Shown: piece by piece, positions 43,150-52,003 of the stretch
Position numbering within the stretch: the first letter of the stretch is position 1
Layout: each line of letters starts with the position of its first letter
Source: CAZVGZ01 sp964627605
GTDB lineage: Bacteria > Latescibacterota > MWCZ01 > CAZVGZ01
Assembly: GCA_964627605.1 (NCBI GenBank)
Contig: CAZVGZ010000017.1
Span: forward strand, 1 to 64,000
Length of the DNA: 64,000 nucleotides
Reading direction: 5' to 3'
Translations under genes and position numbers: made by a program
The notes under the pieces: generated by a model
The model's database searches: none
What the model saw: the letters and a program-made list of their open reading frames with translations, nothing else
Told to the model about the DNA's origin: nothing

Positions 43150-44790
43150 TCAGCGAACCAGCGTCATCTTGCGCCATTGTGACCGATCTTGCATTATCAC
43201 GCGATATACATAGCCACCGCTGGCGCAACGCCGCCCTTTTCTGTCCCTACCATCCCAACCGATCTCATGCTCTCCCATGGGCATCCACCTGTCGGCCAGC
43301 AGAGCAACGAAACGACCGAGATCGTCGAAGACCTCCACTCTGACTTTGGCTGATGCAACGAGGTTAAGCGGGATGGAAGTTCCGGTATTAAATGGGTTGG
43401 GGACGTTCTGCCCAAGTACCAGCGGGTCAGGCAACCCGGTGGAATCCTGGTCGCGATCGTAGGTCACAGTGTACGCCGCTGCGTGTGTAACCCTATCCGG
43501 CCACCCGTTCGCGCCGATAAACAGAATGTCATCTGCCTGGTCCCACTGCCCGACAAAAACATTCCCATCAGGCATCGGCAACACCACAATCTCCTCGCCT
43601 CGCCTAACCACCAGTCGCCACCACCACAGGTCGCCTTCGGTCTGGCCCACAGCGATCTTAACCCCTCCGGCTGAATAGTCGGGCACTATCTCGATCAGTT
43701 GCGCACCAAGGCCCTCAGCCCTCGCCTCTCCGCTGTATGACCCCTTCGTAGACAGGTCTTCAATCTGGGTCGTCGGTTCTGGGGAAGAAGGGAAGATCGA
43801 CGCGTCATGATGATAGAGCGTGCTAATACCGGTCAAAGAAGCTACCCGCGGACCCGAAAAATAGTTCCACACCCAGAGCTCGCTCAGCAGATCGGCGATT
43901 TTCCGCTCGGTGGCTTTCTCTATGGGGCCAACGATTGTGTTGAGATCGCCCCTACCTACACGTTGCTGCTCTTCAAGGGTGTGTCGTATCGCCACGACCC
44001 CGTTGGAGTGAATCCCTCTTAACTCCGCGTCGTAGAGATAGGCCGGAAACAGGGCCGCACCATATGGGAAAGCATTGTTTGTCAGAGCGCTAACTACATT
44101 TCGCCGAGGGCTATCAAAGAAAGTGAAGTCCCAAACCTTGTCATCAAGGTACTGGATGTAGTCGTTTATCTCAGGATAGTGTATCTCCTCCATGAAAGTG
44201 GCTGTGGTCTCCAACCAGCCAGGCGTATCGGTCCCTGTATACTGGAACTGAAAAGAGTGAAACAACTCGTGGGCCACGGTCACCCTGACTGCGTCAAACC
44301 CTTTCGTATAGTACCACTCCTCAGCAAAATCGTTGTCAATCTCCAGATAGCCAGACTGGTACGCGTAACCATAATAGTAGCCCAACTCCTTACAGTAGAC
44401 ATCGAACTCAGGGCCACCTCCTATGGTGTCATCGTTCAAATTCCAGAAGTAGCCTAACTCCTCTACGTAGACCCGCCGTGCGCTGTCCAGCGCCGCCACA
44501 ACTACCTCTACAAAATCCGGTACGCCGCTGCCGTTGGTGTCGGAGATGTCTATGGGGTCCGACGCGCCAGAGGATGGGATGTTGTAGTGAACTCGCCAGA
44601 GGCCGCTAGGCGAAACGTGGTTGCGGTCGAGGTTTGGCCGTGCGATGCGCGCAACTCTTGCTTCAGGATCGGCGCTCCATGCGAATGTACCGCAACCAGG
44701 CTCAGCAACGCCATCAGATCCGCGCACGACCAGCGCCTGTGCCTGGCCGACTATCAGACTGCTAAGAACTGCCACCCGAAAAAGACCCAT
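43150..44790 (-). CDS. Secreted MXAN_6640-type zinc metalloprotease with FlgD/type IX-like C-terminal module (copy A)
   Basis: A 546-residue paralogue of the protein at 40973-42616. Signal peptide MGLFRVAVLSSLIVGQAQA, conserved front CGTFAWSADPEARVARI, calcium-like loop DTNGSGVPDFVEVVV, zincin motif VTVAHELFHSFQFQY and WLETTATFMEE. The C-terminal module has QNVPNPFNTGTSIPL, EIGWDGRDRKGRRCASGGYVY and KMTLVR. The two copies share the same plan throughout, so they come from a duplication, with the CYTH gene between them. It is the first gene of the leftward operon; the divergent gene is selD. Confidence 0.82.
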   Translation of the reverse strand: MGLFRVAVLSSLIVGQAQALVVRGSDGVAEPGCGTFAWSADPEARVARIARPNLDRNHVSPSGLWRVHYNIPSSGASDPIDISDTNGSGVPDFVEVVVAALDSARRVYVEELGYFWNLNDDTIGGGPEFDVYCKELGYYYGYAYQSGYLEIDNDFAEEWYYTKGFDAVRVTVAHELFHSFQFQYTGTDTPGWLETTATFMEEIHYPEINDYIQYLDDKVWDFTFFDSPRRNVVSALTNNAFPYGAALFPAYLYDAELRGIHSNGVVAIRHTLEEQQRVGRGDLNTIVGPIEKATERKIADLLSELWVWNYFSGPRVASLTGISTLYHHDASIFPSSPEPTTQIEDLSTKGSYSGEARAEGLGAQLIEIVPDYSAGGVKIAVGQTEGDLWWWRLVVRRGEEIVVLPMPDGNVFVGQWDQADDILFIGANGWPDRVTHAAAYTVTYDRDQDSTGLPDPLVLGQNVPNPFNTGTSIPLNLVASAKVRVEVFDDLGRFVALLADRWMPMGEHEIGWDGRDRKGRRCASGGYVYRVIMQDRSQWRKMTLVR

Positions 44791-44873
44791 CGGTCCATCT
44801 CTTGTTCACGTATAGCGTCACGCTCAACGCGTCAATCTCCCACGCACCATTAAGATACGCCATCGCAACCTAA

Positions 44874-44927
44874 TTGGTCAAAGATTCGACTCATAGCCTA
44901 TCGGGTCACTCCTCACCAGTTGACCAA
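44874..44927. promoter_or_regulatory. Inverted repeat in the divergent metalloprotease/selD region
   Basis: TTGGTCAA (44874-44881) and TTGACCAA (44920-44927) are exact inverted repeats with a 38-base loop, located in the 247-base region between divergent genes. Each arm could be half of an operator; the spacing is too long for a simple terminator. No clear promoter boxes could be assigned. Confidence 0.3.
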
Positions 44928-45037
44928 GCCGTGTTGTAGATTTAAGATCGGAACCGTCCATTTCCCACGGTCCGACCGTGCAGTTTCGGTACGGTGTTTG
45001 GGCCGATTTCTTCATCTGTTGTTAGAGAGGGCAAAAA

Positions 45038-46087
45038 ATGCCGAAGCGGTCTGGGCCTGTGCGCCTGACCTCGCTCGTCGAAAGCGCCGGTTGAGCCAGC
45101 AAACTAAGTCCGGAGGCACTCCGGGCGGTGTTGGCCGGGCTGCCGACAAGCGATGATCCCAACATATTAGTCCAGCTTGACACAGCGGACGATGCCGGCG
45201 TCGTCAAAGTATCAGACGACCTGGCCCTCATTCAGACGGTGGATTTCTTTACCCCCGTAGTGGATGATGCGCAGACGTATGGCCAGATCGCAGCGGCCAA
45301 TTCGTTGAGCGATGTGTATGCTATGGGCGGCACTCCCATCTCAGCGCTTAACATCGTCTGCTGGACCGAGGATCTGCCCCAGGAGACTCTTCACGCAATA
45401 CTCAAGGGGGGTATGGAGAAGGCGCTTGAGGCGGGTTGCCCGGTAGTTGGCGGCCACTCTGTAACTGCCCCTGAACTCAAATACGGTCTCTCAGTCACCG
45501 GGCAGGTTCATCCAGACAAGATAGTCTCCAACGCAGGTGCCAGACCCGGTGACGTCCTGGTGCTCACCAAGTCCGTCGGTACGGGGATTATCACCACCGC
45601 CCTCAAGTTTGACAACGCAAGCGAAGCGCACGAATCGGCCGTTGTGTCGTCGATGGCCCACCTTAACAGAAATGCTTGCGATTCCATGTGCCAGAACTCA
45701 GCGAACGGTTGCACGGACATCACCGGCAACGGTCTTTTGGGTCACGCGTGGGAGCTTGCATCCGCAAGCGGCGTTCATCTTGAGATCGAGGCTTCGTCAG
45801 TGCCACTTTTTGATGGCACGGTTGAGTTAGCCAAAAAGGGCAACCTCACCTTGGGAGACCGCACCAATCGAAAATATGTCGAAGGCGCGGTGACAATCGA
45901 CCGATCTGTAGATGACGCTCTCCAAAGCGCTCTGTTCGATCCTCAAACCTCCGGCGGCCTGCTCATCAGCATACCTGAAGCCAACGTTGACGATCTTGCT
46001 GCCCAACTTATTGCTGGCGGTGATTTAGCCCATGTAGTAGGACGAGTTGCCGACGGCGCGCCAGGGACGATAGGCGTCTTGGAGTAG
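45038..46087 (+). CDS. selD: Selenide, water dikinase (selenophosphate synthase), a selenocysteine protein
   Basis: Cytoplasmic enzyme making selenophosphate from selenide and ATP, the selenium donor for selenocysteine tRNA. The conventional frame begins only at 45128, but SelD needs its N-terminal active-site segment. From the ATG at 45038 the frame gives SLVESAG, a TGA at 45092-45094 (codon 19), then ASKLSPEALRAVLAGLP, exactly where other SelD proteins have the catalytic Cys/Sec. So the TGA is read as selenocysteine. The rest is standard: DTADDAGVVKVSDDLALIQT, VDFFTPVVDD, NSLSDVYAMGG, GGHSVTAPE, DITGNGLLGH and FDPQTSGGLL. Total 349 residues. A SECIS hairpin follows the TGA. Confidence 0.93.
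45095..45135 (+). promoter_or_regulatory. Bacterial SECIS element of selD
   Basis: Directly after the TGA, GCCAGCA (45095-45101) pairs with TGTTGGC (45129-45135) with one G-U wobble, and inside it CCGGAG (45110-45115) pairs with CTCCGG (45119-45124) around a GCA loop. A stem-loop within the coding region just 3' of the UGA is what SelB recognises in bacteria. The very short apical loop is tighter than the E. coli fdhF model. Confidence 0.65.
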
Positions 46088-46112
46088 ATTTTCCGTCGGA
46101 TTTCGGCGCATC

Positions 46113-48383
46113 CTAGCGCAGGACCGTAACCCGTCTGACCCAACGGTGCCCGCCAAATCTGAGGGCTATCAGAAAGACACCCGACCCGACACGTCGTCCA
46201 TCTTCATCAACGCCAGCCCACACCAGGCTGTGTCCTCCCGCCGCGAGCCGTTTCTGAGGCCCCTGCCAAACGAGCTGCCCGGTGATGTCAAATACTTTCC
46301 AAACGACCATCCCAGCCGATGGCAACTCCACAGACACCACCGCGTTGGCGTTCGCGGGGTTGGGACGCACCGACATACTGATCCGCGTGCGAGTACCTCG
46401 ATTGCTGGAAACCCCAACTATCTCTGGCGTCAGTTCGCCTTGGGGTGCCAAAGCGGAGCTTGCTAGCAGCCAGAAGGCGTTGTGAGGCAACCACGGCTCA
46501 TTGCTGGAGTATGAGGCGCTACTACCGGGCCCAGAGATGACATCAAATGATGGCAAGTCGTGCCAGGGGTCGTTGGCGACGATGCCGTTGCAGACAGTGC
46601 CAGGCACCCGACCCAGTTTGCCGTTATCCCTAATCGTGCTGTAGCGATGGTGGTAGGTCAGCGGATTCGTGGTGCCAACGCCTTCAAACATGCAGATCCC
46701 AAACGGGTTTGCCCCGAGCACCCAGTTGAACTTGCGGATCGCTGCCTGGCGAAGTGTCGGGTTTTCTAGCAACTCCCCTGCCAGGAGGTATGCCCACGCT
46801 TTGGACAGGTACCGGCTATTAAAACCCACGTGCCATCCGCCATCTGATGGTCTTGGAAGAAAAAAGACCGGGCCGTCGCTTGCCCAAGGAGCCACGTCCA
46901 TCGGTGTGATGCCAGTGGCTTCAAGGCTTTCAGCGGCCCATCGCCTCAGGCCGTCCAGTATATCGCTGCGGGCTGCCGCGTCTGGAAATACAGTCAGATA
47001 TCGCGCCAATATGGCGGGTATCTGCCCCTCCTCGACGGGCATGGGGCCGCGGAAACTACCGTCTGTGCCCTGGCGTCCCAGAACCGCTGCCGCCAGTCGA
47101 TCCGATTCCTGTCGGTAGAAATCCGACCCGGTGGCCTGCCAGAGAGCCAACGCCGCCGCCAACATCTGCTCGCCAGAGCGGTGCTGGGTGTGTGTCGTCC
47201 ACAGCGACTCTGCTGCGGCAAGATATCCCAGGTCCGATTCATATATGTGCGCCAACGCCAGGCTCGCGAGCGCCAACCCAGAGTAGTTCCACGCAGGTTC
47301 GTCAACCAATGGCCTCTCATCACCGGTGGCAGGGATATTATCTGTCTCCTGGCTAGGTGGCAGCCAACTGTTCGGACTTTTGACGTGCCCTCTAAAATGC
47401 CCCCGCTCCAGGTCCGCCATCTTGAAAATCCATATCACCCCCCAAAGCGCCTCGTCGATTATGTCCGCACGCTGGTTGCCGTCTACATCAATCGCATCAA
47501 AAAACAGGGGCTGGCGACTGTAAGCCTCAAACAGACTCCAAGATGCCAGCTGTTGAAATAGCATGTACTTCCCATAGTCGCCTGCGTCGTGCCATCCACC
47601 GGCGGCGTCAAACTGTGACCCATCGGGTAGCTGGGCGTCGTCTAAGTGACACGCTTCATGCCACCCAGGTACCGCCGTGCCACATCGTTGAGGGTGAAAG
47701 AACTCATACGCCAGTCTGAGCGTCGCCGCTGGGATCGCGTCCGCCCCCACAACGAAAACCGCAGAGGTGTCTGCGTCACCACCGATATCTGCTACCACCC
47801 GGTATGCGCCCGGATCAACAATCGCACTGAAATCCGCAGCCCAATACCTCTCCGACCAGTGTGTCACCTCCCCGCGATACTGGAGATCGCCCACCAAAAC
47901 CGGGTAGCCAACATCGTCGATAACCTCAAAAATCCCGGTCGTTGTGGATTCCGCTTTGGCCTGTACGATCGCAATCTTATCGTCCCCTATGTCGAAGCCC
48001 ACCTGGTTGATAAACACCTGTGGACGGGCGTCGTCAGCGCGAAAAGCGGCGCCCACTCTTAGTGTGATGACGGTGTCGCGTTTGGCGTCGAGGCCATAAA
48101 ACTTGTGTGTTGTTCCGCTGTCAAACTCGTCGTCCAACGGTGCCCACACTGCGTATGGTCCTCTTGGAGAGTACTTGACGAAAAACGCCCCAGAGGAGTC
48201 CACGTCCTCAAACCGGTACAAGCCCGTTCCAGGCACCATTATTCCAACGTACGGCGGCAGCGTGTCGCCTTCCTCCACCACGAGCTTGCCCCTGATAGAA
48301 CCTTTGGATAGGCCAAATAACACAGCGAGGCATAGCACCGCAAGAGCCAGGCGGCGGCCACTTCTGTACGGGATCAATGGCAT
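46113..48383 (-). CDS. Secreted GH9 glycoside hydrolase (endoglucanase-type) with sorting module
   Basis: An exported 756-residue beta-glucanase. Order: signal peptide (LALAVLCLAVLFGLSKG), a short beta domain to ~110, the CelD-type N-terminal Ig domain (PQVFINQVGFDIGDDKIAIV; residues ~120-215), the GH9 alpha-barrel with GGWHDAGDYGKYMLFQ (catalytic base Asp pair), HHRYSTIRDN late in the barrel, and SSNEPWLPHNAFWLLAS with the probable acid Glu, then a FlgD/type IX-like end (VRPNPANANAVVSVEL, VWAGVDEDGRRVGSGVF, VRRVTVLR). It should cut beta-1,4-glucans or related polymers outside the cell. Convergent with selD. Confidence 0.9.
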   Translation of the reverse strand: MPLIPYRSGRRLALAVLCLAVLFGLSKGSIRGKLVVEEGDTLPPYVGIMVPGTGLYRFEDVDSSGAFFVKYSPRGPYAVWAPLDDEFDSGTTHKFYGLDAKRDTVITLRVGAAFRADDARPQVFINQVGFDIGDDKIAIVQAKAESTTTGIFEVIDDVGYPVLVGDLQYRGEVTHWSERYWAADFSAIVDPGAYRVVADIGGDADTSAVFVVGADAIPAATLRLAYEFFHPQRCGTAVPGWHEACHLDDAQLPDGSQFDAAGGWHDAGDYGKYMLFQQLASWSLFEAYSRQPLFFDAIDVDGNQRADIIDEALWGVIWIFKMADLERGHFRGHVKSPNSWLPPSQETDNIPATGDERPLVDEPAWNYSGLALASLALAHIYESDLGYLAAAESLWTTHTQHRSGEQMLAAALALWQATGSDFYRQESDRLAAAVLGRQGTDGSFRGPMPVEEGQIPAILARYLTVFPDAAARSDILDGLRRWAAESLEATGITPMDVAPWASDGPVFFLPRPSDGGWHVGFNSRYLSKAWAYLLAGELLENPTLRQAAIRKFNWVLGANPFGICMFEGVGTTNPLTYHHRYSTIRDNGKLGRVPGTVCNGIVANDPWHDLPSFDVISGPGSSASYSSNEPWLPHNAFWLLASSALAPQGELTPEIVGVSSNRGTRTRISMSVRPNPANANAVVSVELPSAGMVVWKVFDITGQLVWQGPQKRLAAGGHSLVWAGVDEDGRRVGSGVFLIALRFGGHRWVRRVTVLR

Positions 48384-48542
48384 TGGGTTCCGGCCTTAAA
48401 GAAAGTGGTAAATGGGGGCAAGATGATAAGCAAATTTAACCCGATAGGGCGCAAACCATCTGACCCCGTCTCTATCGGCCGCAAATCTGTGTTATATTGA
48501 AACTACCCTCAATCGATCCCATCTGCGAGGATAGGCGTCCCC

Positions 48543-49499
48543 ATGACCCCAAGAGAATCGTTCCGCGCCGCGCTCGACCATGACGCCCCACAAGGTCGTG
48601 TGCCGCATTTTGAACTGGTGTTCTTCTTGACGATGGAAGCGTTCGGCAAAGTGCATCCGAGCCATCGCAGCTACCATCAGTGGGACCAGATGACCGAGCG
48701 GGAACGCGAGCATCACCGCCAGGATGAAGCCGACATATTCATCGCCACCGCCGAAAGGTTTGAACACAGCGCGATATATATGCACCCTAACCCAGGCGGC
48801 GATGAAGAGACCAAACGGATGGTGTATATTCTGCGCGAAAAATCTGGCGACACCTACTTTCTCATCGCCGGTGCCGACAGTACCTACGGCATCCCTAGCG
48901 GTAGCAGCATGGTGGAGTTTGCCGTGAGGATGAAAGAGGATGTAGCTGGGCTCCACTCAGGTGCTGAGGATTCGTTAGCCAAGACCATGAATTACATCGA
49001 AAACCTCCACAAACACGGCGAGGTGGACGGGTTCGCAATGTGTGCAGACTACTGCCTTAACGATGGGCCATTTATGAGCCCCGCGCAGTTCAGCGAATTT
49101 GTGACGCCCTATCTAGCAAGGCTCTGCCAAGGGATGAGGGATTTCGGTTTCTACGCGATAAAACACACCGACGGTAACATCCTGCCAATACTCGACCAGA
49201 TGGTGCAGGCAGGCCCACACGCACTTCACTCCCTCGACCCACAGGGCGGAGTCGATATAGCTGAAGTCAAACGGCTGCACGGCGACGAGTTGTGCCTCAT
49301 CGGCAACGTAAACTGTGGCATGTTGGACACGGGAACCGACGAAGAGGTAGTCGAATCGGTCAAATACTCGCTCGAACACGGTATGCCTGGCGGTGGTTAC
49401 ATCTTTTCCACCAGCAACTGTGTATACACTGGCATGGAGCTCTCGCGCTACGAACTGATGCTCGATGTGTGGCGGAAGGACGGCAACTATCCGATGTAG
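48543..49499 (+). CDS. Uroporphyrinogen-decarboxylase-like protein (methyltransferase-type), copy 1
   Basis: A 318-residue TIM-barrel protein of the URO-D superfamily: TPRESFRAALDHDAPQGRVPHF at the start, FAMCADYCLNDGPFMSPAQF in the middle, IKHTDGNILPILDQMVQAG and IGNVNCGMLDTGTDEE near the end. True HemE enzymes have an N-terminal RRPVWFMRQAGRY motif, which is absent, so heme synthesis is unlikely. Such paralogues include corrinoid methyltransferases, where His/Cys zinc ligands (HTDGN here) bind the methyl acceptor. A TATATT box at 48493-48498 may be the -10 site. It precedes a GH116 gene by 84 bases. Confidence 0.78.
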   Translation: MTPRESFRAALDHDAPQGRVPHFELVFFLTMEAFGKVHPSHRSYHQWDQMTEREREHHRQDEADIFIATAERFEHSAIYMHPNPGGDEETKRMVYILREKSGDTYFLIAGADSTYGIPSGSSMVEFAVRMKEDVAGLHSGAEDSLAKTMNYIENLHKHGEVDGFAMCADYCLNDGPFMSPAQFSEFVTPYLARLCQGMRDFGFYAIKHTDGNILPILDQMVQAGPHALHSLDPQGGVDIAEVKRLHGDELCLIGNVNCGMLDTGTDEEVVESVKYSLEHGMPGGGYIFSTSNCVYTGMELSRYELMLDVWRKDGNYPM

Positions 49500-49583
49500 G
49501 TCCAAAGATGGCTCCTTGAGCTACTTGCAGCGATGGTAACTATCCTAAGAATCGCACGAATGGTCTAATCTCTAGGAGACGAC

Positions 49584-51881
49584 ATGGCAGCCCACTTGTT
49601 TCCACGCGACCTCCCCGAGCGCGAATGGACTGAGTTCGCGGCGGACGGCTATGACTCGCCAGTTTCAGGCCTCATCCATCGTGGTTCTAATCCGCCTGGG
49701 TGTGGCGTGCCGTTAGGTGGCATAGATACCGGCTGCCTGGACATCGAGGCCAGAGGTCTTCTCGGCTACGCGTCGATCTTCAATTCGCTTGTCCCGCGCC
49801 GCGGCCCGATTAATCTGCCGTTTTTGGGCATAAGCGTGGAGGGGCAGACGTGGGTCTTGACCACTCTTGATGTCGCCTGGCGCGATGGTCTGTCGTGGGC
49901 CGATCAATACACTGGCAAATACTACAGTGGCGTCAAAACAGCACAGGAGATACACTACTGGGGCCACTATCCAGTGTGTGACATGGAGTACGTCACAGAC
50001 GCGCCGGTTACGGTTTCGTTGCGTTCATGGTCGCCATTTATACCGGGAGACGTGGCTGCCTCAAATACGCCAGGTGCGGTGTTTGAAGTGCGTTTGGCGA
50101 ATCAGACTGATGAGTCAAAATCAGGATCGCTGGCGTTCAGTTTCCCTGGCCCTACTGAGGAGGAGGCTGGCACAACTGTTTTCGAGCGTGAAGTCCTCGG
50201 CGAGACGCTCTACGGCTCCAGTGTCACATCCATACAGGCCAGTTACGTGCTTGCTGTGGTGGACGAACAGTCGGTGCGCCTGGGCGCGGTGCGGATCGGC
50301 GGCGATCTCGGTATGGATGGCGAGGCGTGGGGCACGATTGAGCAGTTCTTGCCACATGTAGAGAAAGGCGCGGGCTCAAGTGTTGCCGTGGATTACACAC
50401 TTGATGCAGGTGAGGAGAGGGTTTTTCACTTCGTGCTGGCGTGGCACAGTCCTGTATGGATGGGTGGCGGGAAGATGACCGCTGGCGGTAACCCATATAC
50501 CCATATGTATGCCAAGCGTTTCGACAGTGCCAAAGCTACCGCCCTCCATCTCGCGGAAAAGCACGAGTCGCTCCTTGATCGCATCTTGAAGTGGCAGAGC
50601 GCTGTCTACGAATCGACGAAGTACCCGGTTTGGTTAAGAGATTCGCTCATCAATATGCTGCACCTCATCACAGAAACGTCTGTATGGGCGCAGGCCAAAT
50701 CACCAGTGGGTGACTGGTGCCAATCTGAAGACGGCATCTTCGGTATGAGTGAGAGCCCCCGCTTCTGTCCTCAGATTGAGTGCATCCCATGCAGCTTCTA
50801 CGGCAATCTACCGCTTGTGTATTTCTTCCCAGAGACGATACTGTCCAATCTCCGCGCCTATAAAGCCTACCAGTATCCTACAGGGCAGGCTCCGTGGGTA
50901 TTCGGCGGCTGCACCACCGGCACAATGCCATACGAAATGGCCCTACCATCCCCTGGTTACTCCCACAAGCCCCAGACCACACTTGACGGTCCGTGCTACG
51001 TGGATATGGTCGATCGAATGTGGCGGATCTCAGGAGATGATGAGTTCCTTCTGGAGTTCTACGAATCAGTAAAGGCCAATACGATTTTCACAATGAATCT
51101 TCGCCCTGGATCCAGTGCGGCGGGCATCGTGAGTATGCCAGAGGACAACCAGGCGCAGGACTGGTTTGAGAACTGTGATCTGTTTGGTATCGTGCCTCAC
51201 ATCGGTGGCGCACACTTGGCGCAGTTGCGCATGGCTGGTCGCATGGCGGAAGCTGTTGGCGATGCTGAGTTCCAAGAGCGGTGCGAAACGTGGCTTACCC
51301 AAGGAAGTGAGGTGATGGAGGAGCACACTTGGGGCGGTACTCACTATCTGCTTTTCAACGAGGTTGAGACCGGCAAGCAGTCCGATGTGATAATGTCCTA
51401 CCTCCTTGACGGCGACTGGATGGCTCGCTCGCATGGGTTGGAAGGTGTATTCAATGAAGACCGGGTTGGCACGACACTGGAGACCTTCGAACGCACATCC
51501 TTGGCGATGTCAGAATTCGGGGCGGTTACGTTCTGCAAACCAGAAGGTGCTCTTGGTGCCGATGATTGGGAACCGGGCTACTGGGGAGCACATGGCGTTC
51601 ATCCCCCAGGCACGTTCATGTTGGCGATGACCTACATGTATCATGGTCGTACGGAAGTCGGGCTTGACCTGGCCCGCCGCACAGTCAAAGAGGTTGTTGA
51701 CCGGGACTGGTACTGGGATTGGCCGGTCTGCATTGATGGCAGCATGCCCCGCATCGGCAACGACTACTACCAAAACCTTATGCTGTGGGCTATCCCAGCA
51801 GCCTTGGACAATGAGGACATCACTGGGCCGTGCAAGTCAGGTGGGCTGGTCGAGCGCATCATCGCCGCCGCCGCGGAATAG
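49584..51881 (+). CDS. GH116 glycosidase (bile-acid beta-glucosidase/glucosylceramidase-like)
   Basis: A 765-residue cytoplasmic enzyme. The N-terminal beta domain of the GBA2 fold is seen in GCGVPLGGIDTGCLDIEARG and WSPFIPGDVAASNTPGAVFE; the (alpha/alpha)6 barrel starts near 340 with LRDSLINMLHLITETSVWAQ. Conserved segments EDGIFGMSESPRFCPQIECI, MPEDNQAQDWFENCDLFGI (probable catalytic Asp) and the end NDYYQNLMLWAIPAAL fit the family. No signal peptide, so it acts on imported glycosides or glycolipids. AGGAGACGAC stands just before the ATG. It is likely transcribed with the URO-D-like gene upstream. Confidence 0.88.
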   Translation: MAAHLFPRDLPEREWTEFAADGYDSPVSGLIHRGSNPPGCGVPLGGIDTGCLDIEARGLLGYASIFNSLVPRRGPINLPFLGISVEGQTWVLTTLDVAWRDGLSWADQYTGKYYSGVKTAQEIHYWGHYPVCDMEYVTDAPVTVSLRSWSPFIPGDVAASNTPGAVFEVRLANQTDESKSGSLAFSFPGPTEEEAGTTVFEREVLGETLYGSSVTSIQASYVLAVVDEQSVRLGAVRIGGDLGMDGEAWGTIEQFLPHVEKGAGSSVAVDYTLDAGEERVFHFVLAWHSPVWMGGGKMTAGGNPYTHMYAKRFDSAKATALHLAEKHESLLDRILKWQSAVYESTKYPVWLRDSLINMLHLITETSVWAQAKSPVGDWCQSEDGIFGMSESPRFCPQIECIPCSFYGNLPLVYFFPETILSNLRAYKAYQYPTGQAPWVFGGCTTGTMPYEMALPSPGYSHKPQTTLDGPCYVDMVDRMWRISGDDEFLLEFYESVKANTIFTMNLRPGSSAAGIVSMPEDNQAQDWFENCDLFGIVPHIGGAHLAQLRMAGRMAEAVGDAEFQERCETWLTQGSEVMEEHTWGGTHYLLFNEVETGKQSDVIMSYLLDGDWMARSHGLEGVFNEDRVGTTLETFERTSLAMSEFGAVTFCKPEGALGADDWEPGYWGAHGVHPPGTFMLAMTYMYHGRTEVGLDLARRTVKEVVDRDWYWDWPVCIDGSMPRIGNDYYQNLMLWAIPAALDNEDITGPCKSGGLVERIIAAAAE

Positions 51882-52003
51882 GCTGGCATCGCTACCATTT
51901 TCAACGACGGGATCATTAGATACACTAACGGTGTAATTGAATGGGGTGGGCTCAAGCGACAATAGTGCCCGACAAATTTCACGGTCCGCAGTGATCCGGT
52001 GGG

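Noticed and set aside
45128..46087. selD starting at the ATG-like codon at 45128
   Set aside because: This start removes the active-site segment. The upstream in-frame TGA with conserved sequence on both sides shows that it is a selenocysteine codon.
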